This document shows, one piece after another, positions 1 to 7,059 of a DNA stretch of 7,993 bases. The stretch spans positions 1 through 7,993 of the forward strand of contig JAPOIC010000085.1 in assembly GCA_029979145.1 (NCBI GenBank), read 5' to 3'. Made by a program: the position numbers and the translations under genes. Under the pieces are notes generated by a model that was not told the origin of the DNA, ran no database searches, and was given only the letters and a program-made list of their open reading frames with translations. Source of the stretch: Opitutaceae bacterium (GTDB taxonomy: Bacteria; Verrucomicrobiota; Verrucomicrobiia; Opitutales; Opitutaceae). Numbering within the stretch: the first letter of the stretch is position 1; every line of letters starts with the position of its first letter.

Positions 1-1058
1 GCCTTGTCGCCGTTATACATCGCGCCGATTTGCGGCACGGTCGCGTGACTCTCGTCCACCAGCATGAGGAAGTCTTTCGGAAAGAAGTCCAGCAGACAGA
101 ACGGCCGTTCACCCGCGCGGCGCCCGGTGAGGTGACGCGAGTAGTTTTCGATGCCATTGCAGAAGCCCATCTCCTGCAGCATCTCCAAGTCGTAGTTCGT
201 CCGCATGCGGATGCGTTGCGCCTCCAGCAGCTTGCCCTCCTTTTCGAACCACGACACCCGCTCGTCGAGCTCCTGTTTTATCGCTTGGATCGCGGGCTCC
301 AGTTTGCCGCGAGTGGTCACATACTGGTTGGCCGGATAGAGATCGAACTGATGCAACGGCCGGATGACCTTGCCGGTGAGCGGATCGAACTCGCTGATGC
401 CGTCGATCTCGTCGCCGAAGAACTCCACCCGCAGACCCTGCTCCGAATAGGCCGGTGCGATATCCACCACGTCGCCACGCACGCGGAAGCAGCCGCGCTT
501 CAGCTCCATGTCGTTGCGCTCGTAAAGATTGTCGACGAGGCGCTCCAACAGCCGGTTGCGCCCCAGCGACTCGCCTTGCCGCAAGTCGATGCGAAGGTCG
601 GTGAAATCCTCTGGGGAGCCCAAGCCGTAGATGCACGACACGCTCGCCACCACAATCACGTCGCGGCGCGAAACCAGCGAGCTCGTCGCGGCGATCCGCA
701 GCCGCTCGATCTCCTCGTTGATCGACGAATCCTTCTCGATGTAGGTGTCGCTCGAGGCGATGTAGGCCTCGGGCTGGTAGTAGTCGTAGTAGCTGACGAA
801 GTATTCGACGGCGTTGTCCGGAAAGAAGTTTTTGAACTCCGAGTAGAGCTGCGCCGCCAGCGTCTTGTTGTGCGAAATGATCAGCGCCGGCCGGTCGCAC
901 TGCGCAATGACATTGGCCATCGTGAAAGTCTTCCCCGATCCCGTGACCCCCAGCAGCGTCTGGTCACGATTCCCCGATTTGATCGACGCCACCAGCTTCG
1001 CAATCGCCTGCGGCTGGTCGCCCGTCGGCTGATAGTCGGAGTTGAGCGAAAAAAGCAT
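1..1058 (-). CDS. uvrB: UvrABC system protein B, N-terminal part (runs off window)
   Basis: UvrB is the DNA-damage verification subunit of nucleotide excision repair. It is loaded by UvrA, opens the DNA around the lesion and recruits UvrC. The frame is open from the ATG at 1058 to base 1, giving 352 complete codons of a protein usually about 660-700 residues, so the C-terminal helicase half and the UVR motif lie outside the window. Visible landmarks are Walker A GVTGSGKT (residues 37-44), the aromatic beta-hairpin region FVSYYDYYQPEAY (87-99), which is a UvrB hallmark, the VSCIYGLG segment, and helicase motif II DESH (335-338). The ATG lies 2 bases after the stop of the upstream HAD gene, so the genes are probably co-transcribed and translationally coupled. 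The leader TTCCCCTTAGGC has no Shine-Dalgarno sequence. Identification is secure from sequence. Confidence 0.97.
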   Translation of the reverse strand, partial: MLFSLNSDYQPTGDQPQAIAKLVASIKSGNRDQTLLGVTGSGKTFTMANVIAQCDRPALIISHNKTLAAQLYSEFKNFFPDNAVEYFVSYYDYYQPEAYIASSDTYIEKDSSINEEIERLRIAATSSLVSRRDVIVVASVSCIYGLGSPEDFTDLRIDLRQGESLGRNRLLERLVDNLYERNDMELKRGCFRVRGDVVDIAPAYSEQGLRVEFFGDEIDGISEFDPLTGKVIRPLHQFDLYPANQYVTTRGKLEPAIQAIKQELDERVSWFEKEGKLLEAQRIRMRTNYDLEMLQEMGFCNGIENYSRHLTGRRAGERPFCLLDFFPKDFLMLVDESHATVPQIGAMYNGDK

Positions 1059-1060
1059 GC

Positions 1061-1732
1061 CTAAGGGGAATCCAAGGCCGCCAAATCCGCAACCGTGAGC
1101 TCGTCGAGTTGGTGCACCACCCGGTCGGTCATGTGCAGGTCCTCGGCCGGGTGCGTCGTCGCCACGCCCACGACCTTCATGCCGCCGGCCCGGGCGGCTT
1201 CGATTCCGGCCAGCGCGTCTTCAAACACGATGCAATTCCCCGGCACGCGCCCAGTCTTGGCTGCGGCCTTCAGGAAAACCTCGGGATGGGGTTTGCCTTG
1301 GCTCACGTCCTCGGCGGTGACGATGCCGCCAAACAGACCCGTGAACCCCATGACGTCGAGAATTGTGTCGATGTTGGCCCGGTGCGTGGACGACCCAATG
1401 CACGTGGGCACGCCAGCGGCTTTCAATCGCTCCAAGAACACGTGCACACCCGGCAACGGCGCGATGCCTCGCTCCACCACGATCTCGCGATAAAGCGCTT
1501 CCTTGCGCAGCGAGAGCCGCCGGATCTCCGCCGGGTCGTTCGTCCACCCCAATAATTCCGGAATGATCCACTCATTCTTGCGACCGAATCCGAGCGTGAA
1601 ATGGTCCGGCCGCAATTCACGGCCCTCTTCCGCGGCCAGCCGCTCCCAGCCTGCTTCGTGCTGGCGCGAGGAATCAATGATGACGCCGTCCCAGTCAAAC
1701 AGGACGCCGAGGGCTCCGTGAGGTTCGTTCAC
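1061..1732 (-). CDS. HAD-superfamily hydrolase, beta-phosphoglucomutase-like (subfamily IA)
   Basis: A 223-residue soluble HAD phosphatase or phosphomutase. Motif I is FDWDGV with nucleophile D13 and acid/base D15. A helical cap of the type-1 kind follows (about 20-85). Motif II is IGSS (S114), motif III is GKPHPEVF (K147), and motif IV is FEDALAGIEAA (E171/D172). This arrangement matches the beta-phosphoglucomutase/phosphoglycolate phosphatase group, which acts on small phosphorylated sugars or metabolites. The substrate cannot be read from sequence. The start is GTG at 1732; it overlaps the upstream stop as GTGA, and no in-frame ATG offers an intact motif I. The gene sits between an unknown membrane protein and uvrB in one tight operon. 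A damage-control role clearing a phosphorylated by-product is possible but is inference only. Confidence 0.9.
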   Translation of the reverse strand: MNEPHGALGVLFDWDGVIIDSSRQHEAGWERLAAEEGRELRPDHFTLGFGRKNEWIIPELLGWTNDPAEIRRLSLRKEALYREIVVERGIAPLPGVHVFLERLKAAGVPTCIGSSTHRANIDTILDVMGFTGLFGGIVTAEDVSQGKPHPEVFLKAAAKTGRVPGNCIVFEDALAGIEAARAGGMKVVGVATTHPAEDLHMTDRVVHQLDELTVADLAALDSP

Positions 1733-3120
1733 AGGCCGAAGACTTTGAGCGCCCCGCCCCAGAGGCCAGCCCAGAACTTTCGCGCGTTGCGCGCCTCGCC
1801 CTCGGTCGAGATTTCCTGGCAGAGAAAGAATCCCTCACCCGAAAACAAGTCGTCGAACAGCGGATTCATGCTGCGGTAGTAGCCCCAGAAGGTCTCGGCG
1901 CGCACCGGTTTGTAGTCCAACGCCGGCGTGAACCCAATGGTCGCATCCTGATTGGTCCGGCGCGCCGCGGCGGCCAATCGCTCCACGCGCACGCCGCGAC
2001 TGCCCGCCACGATCAGTCGCGCCGGACCAAGGAACTCGAAATAGCGAAACTGCAGGGTCACCCAGGCCTGCCAGCGGAAGATCTGCCAGCGGCGCCGGAT
2101 CTTAACCTTGCGGCCGCTCTCGGTCACGATGCCCGCCAGAAAACTCGGCCGCAGCACCAACGTGCTGCCCTCGCCCAGCGTGATTAGCGCCAGCTCGATA
2201 TGCGGATTCGCCTGATTCGAAAGCGTGATGCGCTGTTCGCTCGCGTCTTTCGCCGGTCGCAACTCGATCAGCTCGGTGAGGCCGCTTGCGAGGCAGGTAA
2301 AGGGCATGCCCCAATCCAGCAGCATCCGAGTCTTTTTGGTCACGCCTTCATCCGACGACTGTAAAAAGCGTTCGCGAATCCACAGCCGGTTGCCCGTCTG
2401 CAGCGGCACTTCCAGCGAAACCCGATTCGCGCCCACCTCGGGCAATACGCCCGCTGCCGGATTCAACCGCACCGGCCGGCCGCGCATGACGATAGGTGCC
2501 ATACCGTAATACAGTCCCAGCTTCGCGACGGTCGGACCGAAAAAATACAGCGCCAGCGCGCCCACGACCCACCACTTCGAGCGCTCCCACGCGCGTTCCA
2601 GGTAGTGCACGACCTTGGACCGCTGCGCCTCGGCTTTGACGATGCGCTCCTCCAGCTTGCCCAACGCCAGCTCCAGCCCGTCGCGCTCCCAAGTGCCCCG
2701 GGTGTAGGCCGCCTCCAGATTGGCGACCTTGGTCTCCGCATCGGCCTGCATCGCGTTCATCTTGGGCATCTGCTCAGCGTTGGCCTTCTGCTGCTCGGGA
2801 TTGCCGACATATTTGTCCCAAGTGCTCTCCAATTCCTTGAGCTTCCGCACCACGCCTGCCGCCTGTTCCGCCCGTTTTTTCTCCGCCGTGATCTCCTGCA
2901 AAAGCTGTTCTTGGCGCCGGTCGACGTCGCCCAGCGCCTCGCGGATCTCCGTGCGCTGACCGGTCAGGGCGCGCACGATTTCGTTGTGCTGCAGGTCAAA
3001 ATCGACGTTGTCCTTCAAGAAGATCCACAACGCCCACGCCGTCAGCGCGAGCGCCACCATCAGGACGGCCGCCCCCACCTTTTGGAAAAGCCAACGCAGA
3101 AATTTCAGCACGGACACCAT
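1729..3120 (-). CDS. Unrecognised membrane protein: TM, coiled coil, TM, beta-rich C-terminal domain
   Basis: 463 residues; I do not recognise the family with confidence. From the N terminus there is a hydrophobic segment at about 15-35, a long charged helical stretch at about 45-180 rich in E, K, Q, R and A (likely coiled coil), and a second hydrophobic segment at about 183-211. A C-terminal domain of about 250 residues follows, with alternating hydrophobic strands. Parts of it, such as ITLGEGSTLVL (313-323), LIVAGSRGVRVE (369-380) and a terminal SGEGFFLCQEIS (427-438), recall the AIM24/DUF124 beta-fold. That link is a weak impression, not a family assignment. If both hydrophobic segments span, the coiled coil lies on the opposite side of the membrane from both ends. 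The ATG at 3120 has no Shine-Dalgarno sequence. This is the first gene of the operon leading to HAD and uvrB (4-bp GTGA overlap with HAD). Confidence 0.85.
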   Translation of the reverse strand: MVSVLKFLRWLFQKVGAAVLMVALALTAWALWIFLKDNVDFDLQHNEIVRALTGQRTEIREALGDVDRRQEQLLQEITAEKKRAEQAAGVVRKLKELESTWDKYVGNPEQQKANAEQMPKMNAMQADAETKVANLEAAYTRGTWERDGLELALGKLEERIVKAEAQRSKVVHYLERAWERSKWWVVGALALYFFGPTVAKLGLYYGMAPIVMRGRPVRLNPAAGVLPEVGANRVSLEVPLQTGNRLWIRERFLQSSDEGVTKKTRMLLDWGMPFTCLASGLTELIELRPAKDASEQRITLSNQANPHIELALITLGEGSTLVLRPSFLAGIVTESGRKVKIRRRWQIFRWQAWVTLQFRYFEFLGPARLIVAGSRGVRVERLAAAARRTNQDATIGFTPALDYKPVRAETFWGYYRSMNPLFDDLFSGEGFFLCQEISTEGEARNARKFWAGLWGGALKVFGL

Positions 3121-3136
3121 ATCATGCGGACACTCG

Positions 3137-3169
3137 GCCCGGATAAGTTGACGTCATTGAAATCCGGGC
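3137..3169. promoter_or_regulatory. Nested dyad in divergent intergenic region
   Basis: Perfect 8-bp inverted arms GCCCGGAT (3137-3144) and ATCCGGGC (3162-3169) flank a 17-bp spacer. The spacer contains the 8-bp palindrome TGACGTCA (3149-3156) almost at its centre. The element lies 17 bp upstream of the membrane-protein start and about 78 bp upstream of the glutamate dehydrogenase start. It is therefore placed to act as an operator for one or both divergent genes, or as a hairpin in the minus-strand leader. The symmetry is read directly from sequence; the regulatory role is inference. No convincing -35/-10 pair was found in the 127-bp region for either gene. Confidence 0.4.
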
Positions 3170-3247
3170 GTTCCGCAAAGCCAATTGCCAATATCCCCCG
3201 TCCGACCCACGCTTTTGTCATAAACGACTGCGTCCCCAACCCCCGTC

Positions 3248-4522
3248 ATGTCCAAAGTCATCATTTCTTCGCTCTACGATTCCGATGAGTTCAAGATGGC
3301 CTGCCGCCAGTTCGACCAGGCCGCCGACGCCATCAACCTCCCGGAGGAAATCCGCGACCGCACCAAGTATCCCCGCCGCTGCGTCGCCTTCGCCCTGCCC
3401 ATCAAGCGCGACGACGGCAGCGTGACGGTCTTCGAGGGTTACCGGGTCCAGCACAACCTCTCCACCGGCCCGTCCAAGGGCGGCATCCGCTTCCACCAGC
3501 ACGTCTCGATCGGCGAGGTCTCGGCCCTGGCCATGTGGATGAGCTGGAAGTGCTCCCTCGTCGGCCTCCCTTACGGCGGCGCCAAGGGCGGCGTCATTGT
3601 CAATCCCGACCACCTTTCCGAAAAGGAGCTCGAGCGTCTCTCCCGCCGCTACATGCAGGAACTCCTGCCGTTCATTGGCCCCGACGTCGACGTGCCGGCG
3701 CCCGACATGGGCACCAACGAAAAGGTTATGGGTTGGATGATGGACACCTACTCCAACCACGTCGGCCACATCGTCCCGGGCATCGTGACCGGCAAACCCA
3801 TTTCCCTCGGCGGCTCGCAGGGCCGGCGCGAGGCGACCGGCGCGGGCGTCGCCCACCTCGTGAAGCGCTATCTCGAGGACATGAAGATCTCCGTCAACAA
3901 GGCCACCGTCGCGATCCAAGGCTTCGGCAACGTCGGCAGCGAGACCGCCCTCGCCCTCGCCAACTACGGCGCCAAGATCATCGCCATCTCCGACTGGACC
4001 GGCGGCATCTACAACGCCAAGGGCATCGACGTGCAGAAGGCCGTGAAATACGTCCAATACCAGCGCGTGTTGAAAGACTTCGACGGCGGCGAAGCCATTT
4101 CCAACGAGGACCTGCTTACCCTGAAGTGCACCGTCCTCGTCCCGGCCGCCCTCCAGCGCGTGATCACGCCGGGCATCGCCGCCAAGCTCCAGTGCAAGCT
4201 GCTCGCCGAGGCCGCTAACGGCCCGACGACCAATCAGGCGGACAAGGTCCTCGACAAGCGCGGCGACATCGAGGTCATCCCCGACGTCCTCTGCAACGCC
4301 GGCGGCGTCATCGTCTCCTACTTCGAGTGGCTGCAGAACCGCGCCAACTACTACTGGGAGCGCGACGAGGTCATGACTAAGCTCTTCAAGATCCTCGACA
4401 AGGCGAAGGACTCCGTCGAAGCGCAGAAGCGGAAGTTCAAGTTCAGCCGCCGCCTCGCCGCCCAGACCCTGGGCATCGAGCGCGTGGCCAGCGCCAAGCA
4501 GAGCCGCGGACTTTTCCCGTAA
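3248..4522 (+). CDS. gdhA: Glutamate dehydrogenase (Glu/Leu/Phe/Val dehydrogenase family)
   Basis: 424 residues, the usual length for the hexameric small GDH class. It catalyses reversible oxidative deamination of glutamate to 2-oxoglutarate and ammonia in the cytoplasm, linking nitrogen and carbon metabolism. The N-terminal substrate domain carries GPSKGGIRFH (K77), WKCSL (K101), catalytic GGAKGGV (K113) and PAPDMGT (D153). The Rossmann domain shows GFGNVG (225-230) with an acidic S248-D249 at the end of the second strand, which suggests NAD rather than strict NADP use (inference). EAANGPT (321-327) and NAGGVIVSYFEW (350-361) are conserved. Third codon positions are strongly C/G biased, as in a well-expressed gene. 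The leader CCCCAACCCCCGTC before the ATG has no Shine-Dalgarno sequence. The symbol is the generic one; the closest functional analogues may be the GudB/RocG type. Confidence 0.96.
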   Translation: MSKVIISSLYDSDEFKMACRQFDQAADAINLPEEIRDRTKYPRRCVAFALPIKRDDGSVTVFEGYRVQHNLSTGPSKGGIRFHQHVSIGEVSALAMWMSWKCSLVGLPYGGAKGGVIVNPDHLSEKELERLSRRYMQELLPFIGPDVDVPAPDMGTNEKVMGWMMDTYSNHVGHIVPGIVTGKPISLGGSQGRREATGAGVAHLVKRYLEDMKISVNKATVAIQGFGNVGSETALALANYGAKIIAISDWTGGIYNAKGIDVQKAVKYVQYQRVLKDFDGGEAISNEDLLTLKCTVLVPAALQRVITPGIAAKLQCKLLAEAANGPTTNQADKVLDKRGDIEVIPDVLCNAGGVIVSYFEWLQNRANYYWERDEVMTKLFKILDKAKDSVEAQKRKFKFSRRLAAQTLGIERVASAKQSRGLFP

Positions 4523-4533
4523 GAAAAGTCCGC
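4506..4533. terminator. Strong hairpin between convergent gdh and antiporter genes
   Basis: A perfect 11-bp inverted repeat, GCGGACTTTTC (4506-4516) and GAAAAGTCCGC (4523-4533), encloses a 6-base loop that contains the gdh stop codon TAA (4520-4522). It lies between convergent genes and reads as a hairpin from either strand, so a bidirectional terminator or 3'-end stabiliser is likely. There is no T-tract after the stem on either strand, so it is not a textbook intrinsic terminator. Confidence 0.6.
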
Positions 4534-4546
4534 CGGCCGCGCCCGG

Positions 4547-6058
4547 TCAGAGCACCATGAACGAGAAGGCGACGATCGCCGTCGGCACCAGCGCCGCGGC
4601 GAGTAGCCCGAGGGGCGAAACGCCTTCCTTGAAGTAGCGCGACAGGATCGACTGGCCCGCCGGATTGGGGGCGTTGGCGATCACGGTCAAACCGCCACCC
4701 GTCACCGCACCCGCCACCACGGCAAATTTCAGTTCATCGCTGAAGCCCGGGACCAAGGTCGCGAGGTAGGTGATGAGCGCGTTGTCATTGAACGCCGTCA
4801 GGATCGTCGCACCCGCAAACAGCGGTACCTCGCCTAGCGAGCCCAGCACCGGCTGAATCCACCACGCCTGCAGACCACCGTGGATCACCAGACCCGCGAG
4901 GAAGAAGCCCACGAGCATTGGGCCGCGCAGCCCGACCCGGCTCTGGTGGTGCGCCGTGGCCTCGGAGAACGCGAGGAAGAAAAGGAAGCCGCCGATGAAG
5001 AGCACCGGCTCGTGCGCTATCCACACCGTGAAGGCGAGGAACAGCAGGTGCACAAAGGTCACCCACGCCGGCACGGGTTCTTCCTTGGCCGAGGGATCCT
5101 CCGGCGCCTTCTGCAGCGCCTTCAGCTCCTTACGGAAAGCGAGGAAGTAAACCGCGTTCGAGATCAAGATGCCCGAGATCGCGTGCCAGCCAAAATTCAT
5201 GAACATGAACTTTATGTCCCAACCCCACGCGCCCGCCACCATCAGCACCGGCGGCGCGGCAAAGTGCGTCAACGTGCCGCCAATGGAGATGTTCACGAAG
5301 AGCAGGCCGATCGTGGCGTATTTCAGCCGCGTGCTGGGATTCAGTTCGTAGAATTTTTTACAGAGCAGCAGCGCGGCGATGGTCATGGCCGCGGGCTCCG
5401 TGATGAACGAGCCCAGCAGCGGCGCCACCGTCAAGATGCTCAGCCACCACGCCAGTGGCGTCTCACCGCCGATCCGGGCCACCACCCGCAGGCACTGCTC
5501 CGCGAGCTTCAGCACGGGCCGGGTCGAGGCCAGCGCCATGATGATCACCACAAACATTGGCTCGGTGAAGTTCACCTTGTCGTCGAAGTAGAAAATCGCG
5601 GTATCGAGTCCCTCCTGCGAGATGATCACCGCGAAGAGCACGAGCGCCCAGGTGCCAAACACCGCCTCAACTTCGCCGAGGTAGTGCAAGATCTGGCCCC
5701 AGAAGCTTACTTCGTCGGGCCGGCCGTCGGCATCATTGTCCGTCGGGTTCTGCTGCCGACCGCGCAGCTTGGCGGCGTGCTTCTCCTCGATGACGTGCGC
5801 CCAGTGGCGGAATCGCGCCGTGAGGAAGGTATGGATCACCGCCAGGGCAAAAACCACCGTGGCCACGACATTGAAGGGCTCCGCGGCCGCGCGCGCCTTC
5901 ACCACTGCCCATACCGAGGCGCCCTCGGGATCGGCGTAGGCACTAACGTCGGTCGGGAAATCAATCGCGGCAGCATCATGGCCGCCACCGGCCGCCACGA
6001 CCGCGGAAACGCCGCCCAGCAGGGCGACGAGCACAAGGTAGGTCAGGAGTTTCTTCAT
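4547..6058 (-). CDS. Putative Na+/H+ antiporter (multi-pass, ion-transporter superfamily)
   Basis: 503 residues. The N terminus looks like a cleavable signal peptide (KK, then a hydrophobic stretch to about residue 20, then AVVAAGG). A short exported segment follows, then about 11-12 hydrophobic spans from about residue 64 to the end. Conserved-looking intramembrane stretches are GSFITEPAAM (216-225), GGTLTHFAAPPVL (260-272), TAFNDNALITYL (421-432) and TGGGLTVIANAPNPAGQ (453-469). Polar N/D/T residues in these spans suit cation/proton exchange. The pattern fits the putative Na+/H+ antiporter family in the inner membrane; the actual ion is not shown by sequence. The loop at 107-116, DNDADGRPDE, resembles a calcium-binding loop. 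The ATG overlaps the serB stop as TGATG, so the two are probably co-translated. The leader CTTTCCTCCCACC is pyrimidine-rich with no Shine-Dalgarno sequence. Confidence 0.88.
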   Translation of the reverse strand: MKKLLTYLVLVALLGGVSAVVAAGGGHDAAAIDFPTDVSAYADPEGASVWAVVKARAAAEPFNVVATVVFALAVIHTFLTARFRHWAHVIEEKHAAKLRGRQQNPTDNDADGRPDEVSFWGQILHYLGEVEAVFGTWALVLFAVIISQEGLDTAIFYFDDKVNFTEPMFVVIIMALASTRPVLKLAEQCLRVVARIGGETPLAWWLSILTVAPLLGSFITEPAAMTIAALLLCKKFYELNPSTRLKYATIGLLFVNISIGGTLTHFAAPPVLMVAGAWGWDIKFMFMNFGWHAISGILISNAVYFLAFRKELKALQKAPEDPSAKEEPVPAWVTFVHLLFLAFTVWIAHEPVLFIGGFLFFLAFSEATAHHQSRVGLRGPMLVGFFLAGLVIHGGLQAWWIQPVLGSLGEVPLFAGATILTAFNDNALITYLATLVPGFSDELKFAVVAGAVTGGGLTVIANAPNPAGQSILSRYFKEGVSPLGLLAAALVPTAIVAFSFMVL

Positions 6059-6702
6059 CAGGTAAGGTGGGAGGAAAGTTCGCCGAGACGAGAGATGAAC
6101 ACCGGGGCCGCGTCGCGGACCTTGGCACGTTGCACGAAGCCGCCAAAACCCACAAACAAATCCACCACCGGAGCCGTCTCCAAGTCGCTGACGCCGTCAC
6201 CCACCATCACGGTGCGCGCCGGCTTCAATTTGGCCTGCAACTGCAATATCCGTGCCGGCTTGCCCCCATTGCGCGTGGTGGGGAAATCCCGGTCAAAACC
6301 CGCGTAGTTGCCCGCGGCATCAAACTCCAGCCGCACGGCCTCGATCCGCGCGATGCCCAGCGCCGCCGCCAGCGGCTCAATGACTTGCGTATACCCCGCG
6401 CTCAGGATGATCGGAGTCCAGCCCGCCGCCCGGGCCGCCGCCACGGTTTCGCGCGCCGTGGACTCCATGCGCTCCAGGCAAACCTGGCCGATGGCGGCGA
6501 CGTCCGCGACTGAAGGCTGGATCAGTTCGAGCCGGCGGCCAAAGACTTCGTCGATCGGCACCCGGCCGTCCATGGCCGCCGCCGTCATGGCCTCAACGGC
6601 CGCAAAGCATGCATCGCCGCGCCGCCGCGCCAGCTCATCCACGCCTTCGATGGCGCTGAGCGTGTTGTCACAGTCGAGGAACAGGAGTTTCGGCGCGGAC
6701 AC
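6058..6702 (-). CDS. serB: Phosphoserine phosphatase (HAD-IB), single-domain, eukaryote-like
   Basis: 214 residues. It would hydrolyse L-phosphoserine to serine, the last step of the phosphorylated serine pathway, in the cytoplasm. Motif I is FLDCDNTL (nucleophile D10, acid D12), followed by the substrate segment EGVDELA (E19). The cap has RRLELIQPS (R56/R57), motif II is LSAGYTQVIEPL (S101), motif III is GGKPARI (K148), and motif IV is VGDGVSDLE (D169, D173). The segments RLELIQPS, GNYAGFD and FVGFGG resemble the animal and plant enzymes; there is no N-terminal ACT-like domain as in Escherichia coli SerB. The start is GTG at 6702. The frame stays open further upstream, but that would run into the rpmE terminator and no homologous residues appear there. 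The gene is coupled to the downstream antiporter by TGATG. Other HAD-IB phosphatases are possible but less likely. Confidence 0.87.
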   Translation of the reverse strand: MSAPKLLFLDCDNTLSAIEGVDELARRRGDACFAAVEAMTAAAMDGRVPIDEVFGRRLELIQPSVADVAAIGQVCLERMESTARETVAAARAAGWTPIILSAGYTQVIEPLAAALGIARIEAVRLEFDAAGNYAGFDRDFPTTRNGGKPARILQLQAKLKPARTVMVGDGVSDLETAPVVDLFVGFGGFVQRAKVRDAAPVFISRLGELSSHLT

Positions 6703-6727
6703 GGATCCGGCAGCGTTCGCAGTGGCC

Positions 6728-6740
6728 TTGCCCCGGGCAA
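6728..6740. repeat. Short palindrome upstream of serB
   Basis: TTGCCC and GGGCAA are separated by a single C. The element lies between the rpmE terminator and the serB start, with its proximal edge 25 bases upstream of the GTG. It could be an operator or a small hairpin in the leader, or chance in GC-rich DNA. Confidence 0.3.
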
Positions 6741-6741
6741 C

Positions 6742-6768
6742 AAAAAAGCCCGCCGGAAAGGCGGGCTT
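6742..6768 (-). terminator. Intrinsic terminator of rpmJ-rpmE
   Basis: On the minus strand, AAGCCCGCC, a 5-base loop TTTCC and GGCGGGCTT form a 9-bp perfect stem. A run of T (complement of A at 6742-6747) extends past its end. It lies 28 bases past the rpmE stop and 40 bases before serB, so it separates the ribosomal operon from serB. Any serB transcription from upstream would have to read through it. Confidence 0.92.
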
Positions 6769-6795
6769 GGAAAATTAGCGGGCAGTTCCAGTCGT

Positions 6796-7044
6796 TCAGC
6801 GGCGGGTGCGCTTGAACTTGTTGGTGAACTTCTCGACGCGGCCGGCGGTGTCGACGAGGCGCTTCTCGCCGGTGTAGGCGGGATGCGAGTCCATCGTGAC
6901 GTCGCGGACGATGATGAAGTATTCTTCACCATCAATCTGCTCCTTGCGGGCGGACTTCATGGTGGACTTGGTCAGGAAACGCTTGCCCGTCGCGACATCG
7001 AGGAAGCAAACGTTGTTGAGCTTGGGATGAGTCTCGGCTTTCAC
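6796..7044 (-). CDS. rpmE2: 50S ribosomal protein L31, type B (zinc-independent)
   Basis: 82 residues, matching the long type-B form of L31, a protein of the large subunit near the subunit bridge. Recognisable are THPKLNNVCFLD (5-16), KRFLTKST (21-28), SHPAYTG (53-59) and GRVEKF (69-74). The CxxC zinc pair of type-A L31 is absent; the only cysteine is C13. The start is GTG at 7044. It is in frame with, and 15 bases after, the rpmJ stop, and the intervening TCCCTTCCTTTTGCC is nearly all pyrimidine with no Shine-Dalgarno sequence. It is second in an operon with rpmJ and is followed by a strong terminator. Confidence 0.95.
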   Translation of the reverse strand: MKAETHPKLNNVCFLDVATGKRFLTKSTMKSARKEQIDGEEYFIIVRDVTMDSHPAYTGEKRLVDTAGRVEKFTNKFKRTRR

Positions 7045-7059
7045 GGCAAAAGGAAGGGA

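Noticed and set aside
30..1064. Long plus-strand open frame (344 codons)
   Set aside because: It is antisense to uvrB, whose frame shows Walker A, beta-hairpin and DESH motifs. The plus-strand product is arginine/leucine-rich without recognisable motifs.
3148..3224. Plus-strand promoter for gdh using TTGACG (3148) or TTGAAA (3157)
   Set aside because: No acceptable -10 hexamer occurs at 16-18 bases from either box, and CATAAA at 3219 lacks a matching -35.
3218..4057. Minus-strand open frame of 279 codons
   Set aside because: Antisense shadow of glutamate dehydrogenase, created by its strongly C/G-ending codons. The product is V/G/A/D-rich with no family signature.
4880..6307. Plus-strand open frame of 475 codons
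   Set aside because: It runs antisense across both the antiporter and serB genes, which carry clear family motifs. Its product is R/H/E-rich low-complexity and spans the junction of two real genes.
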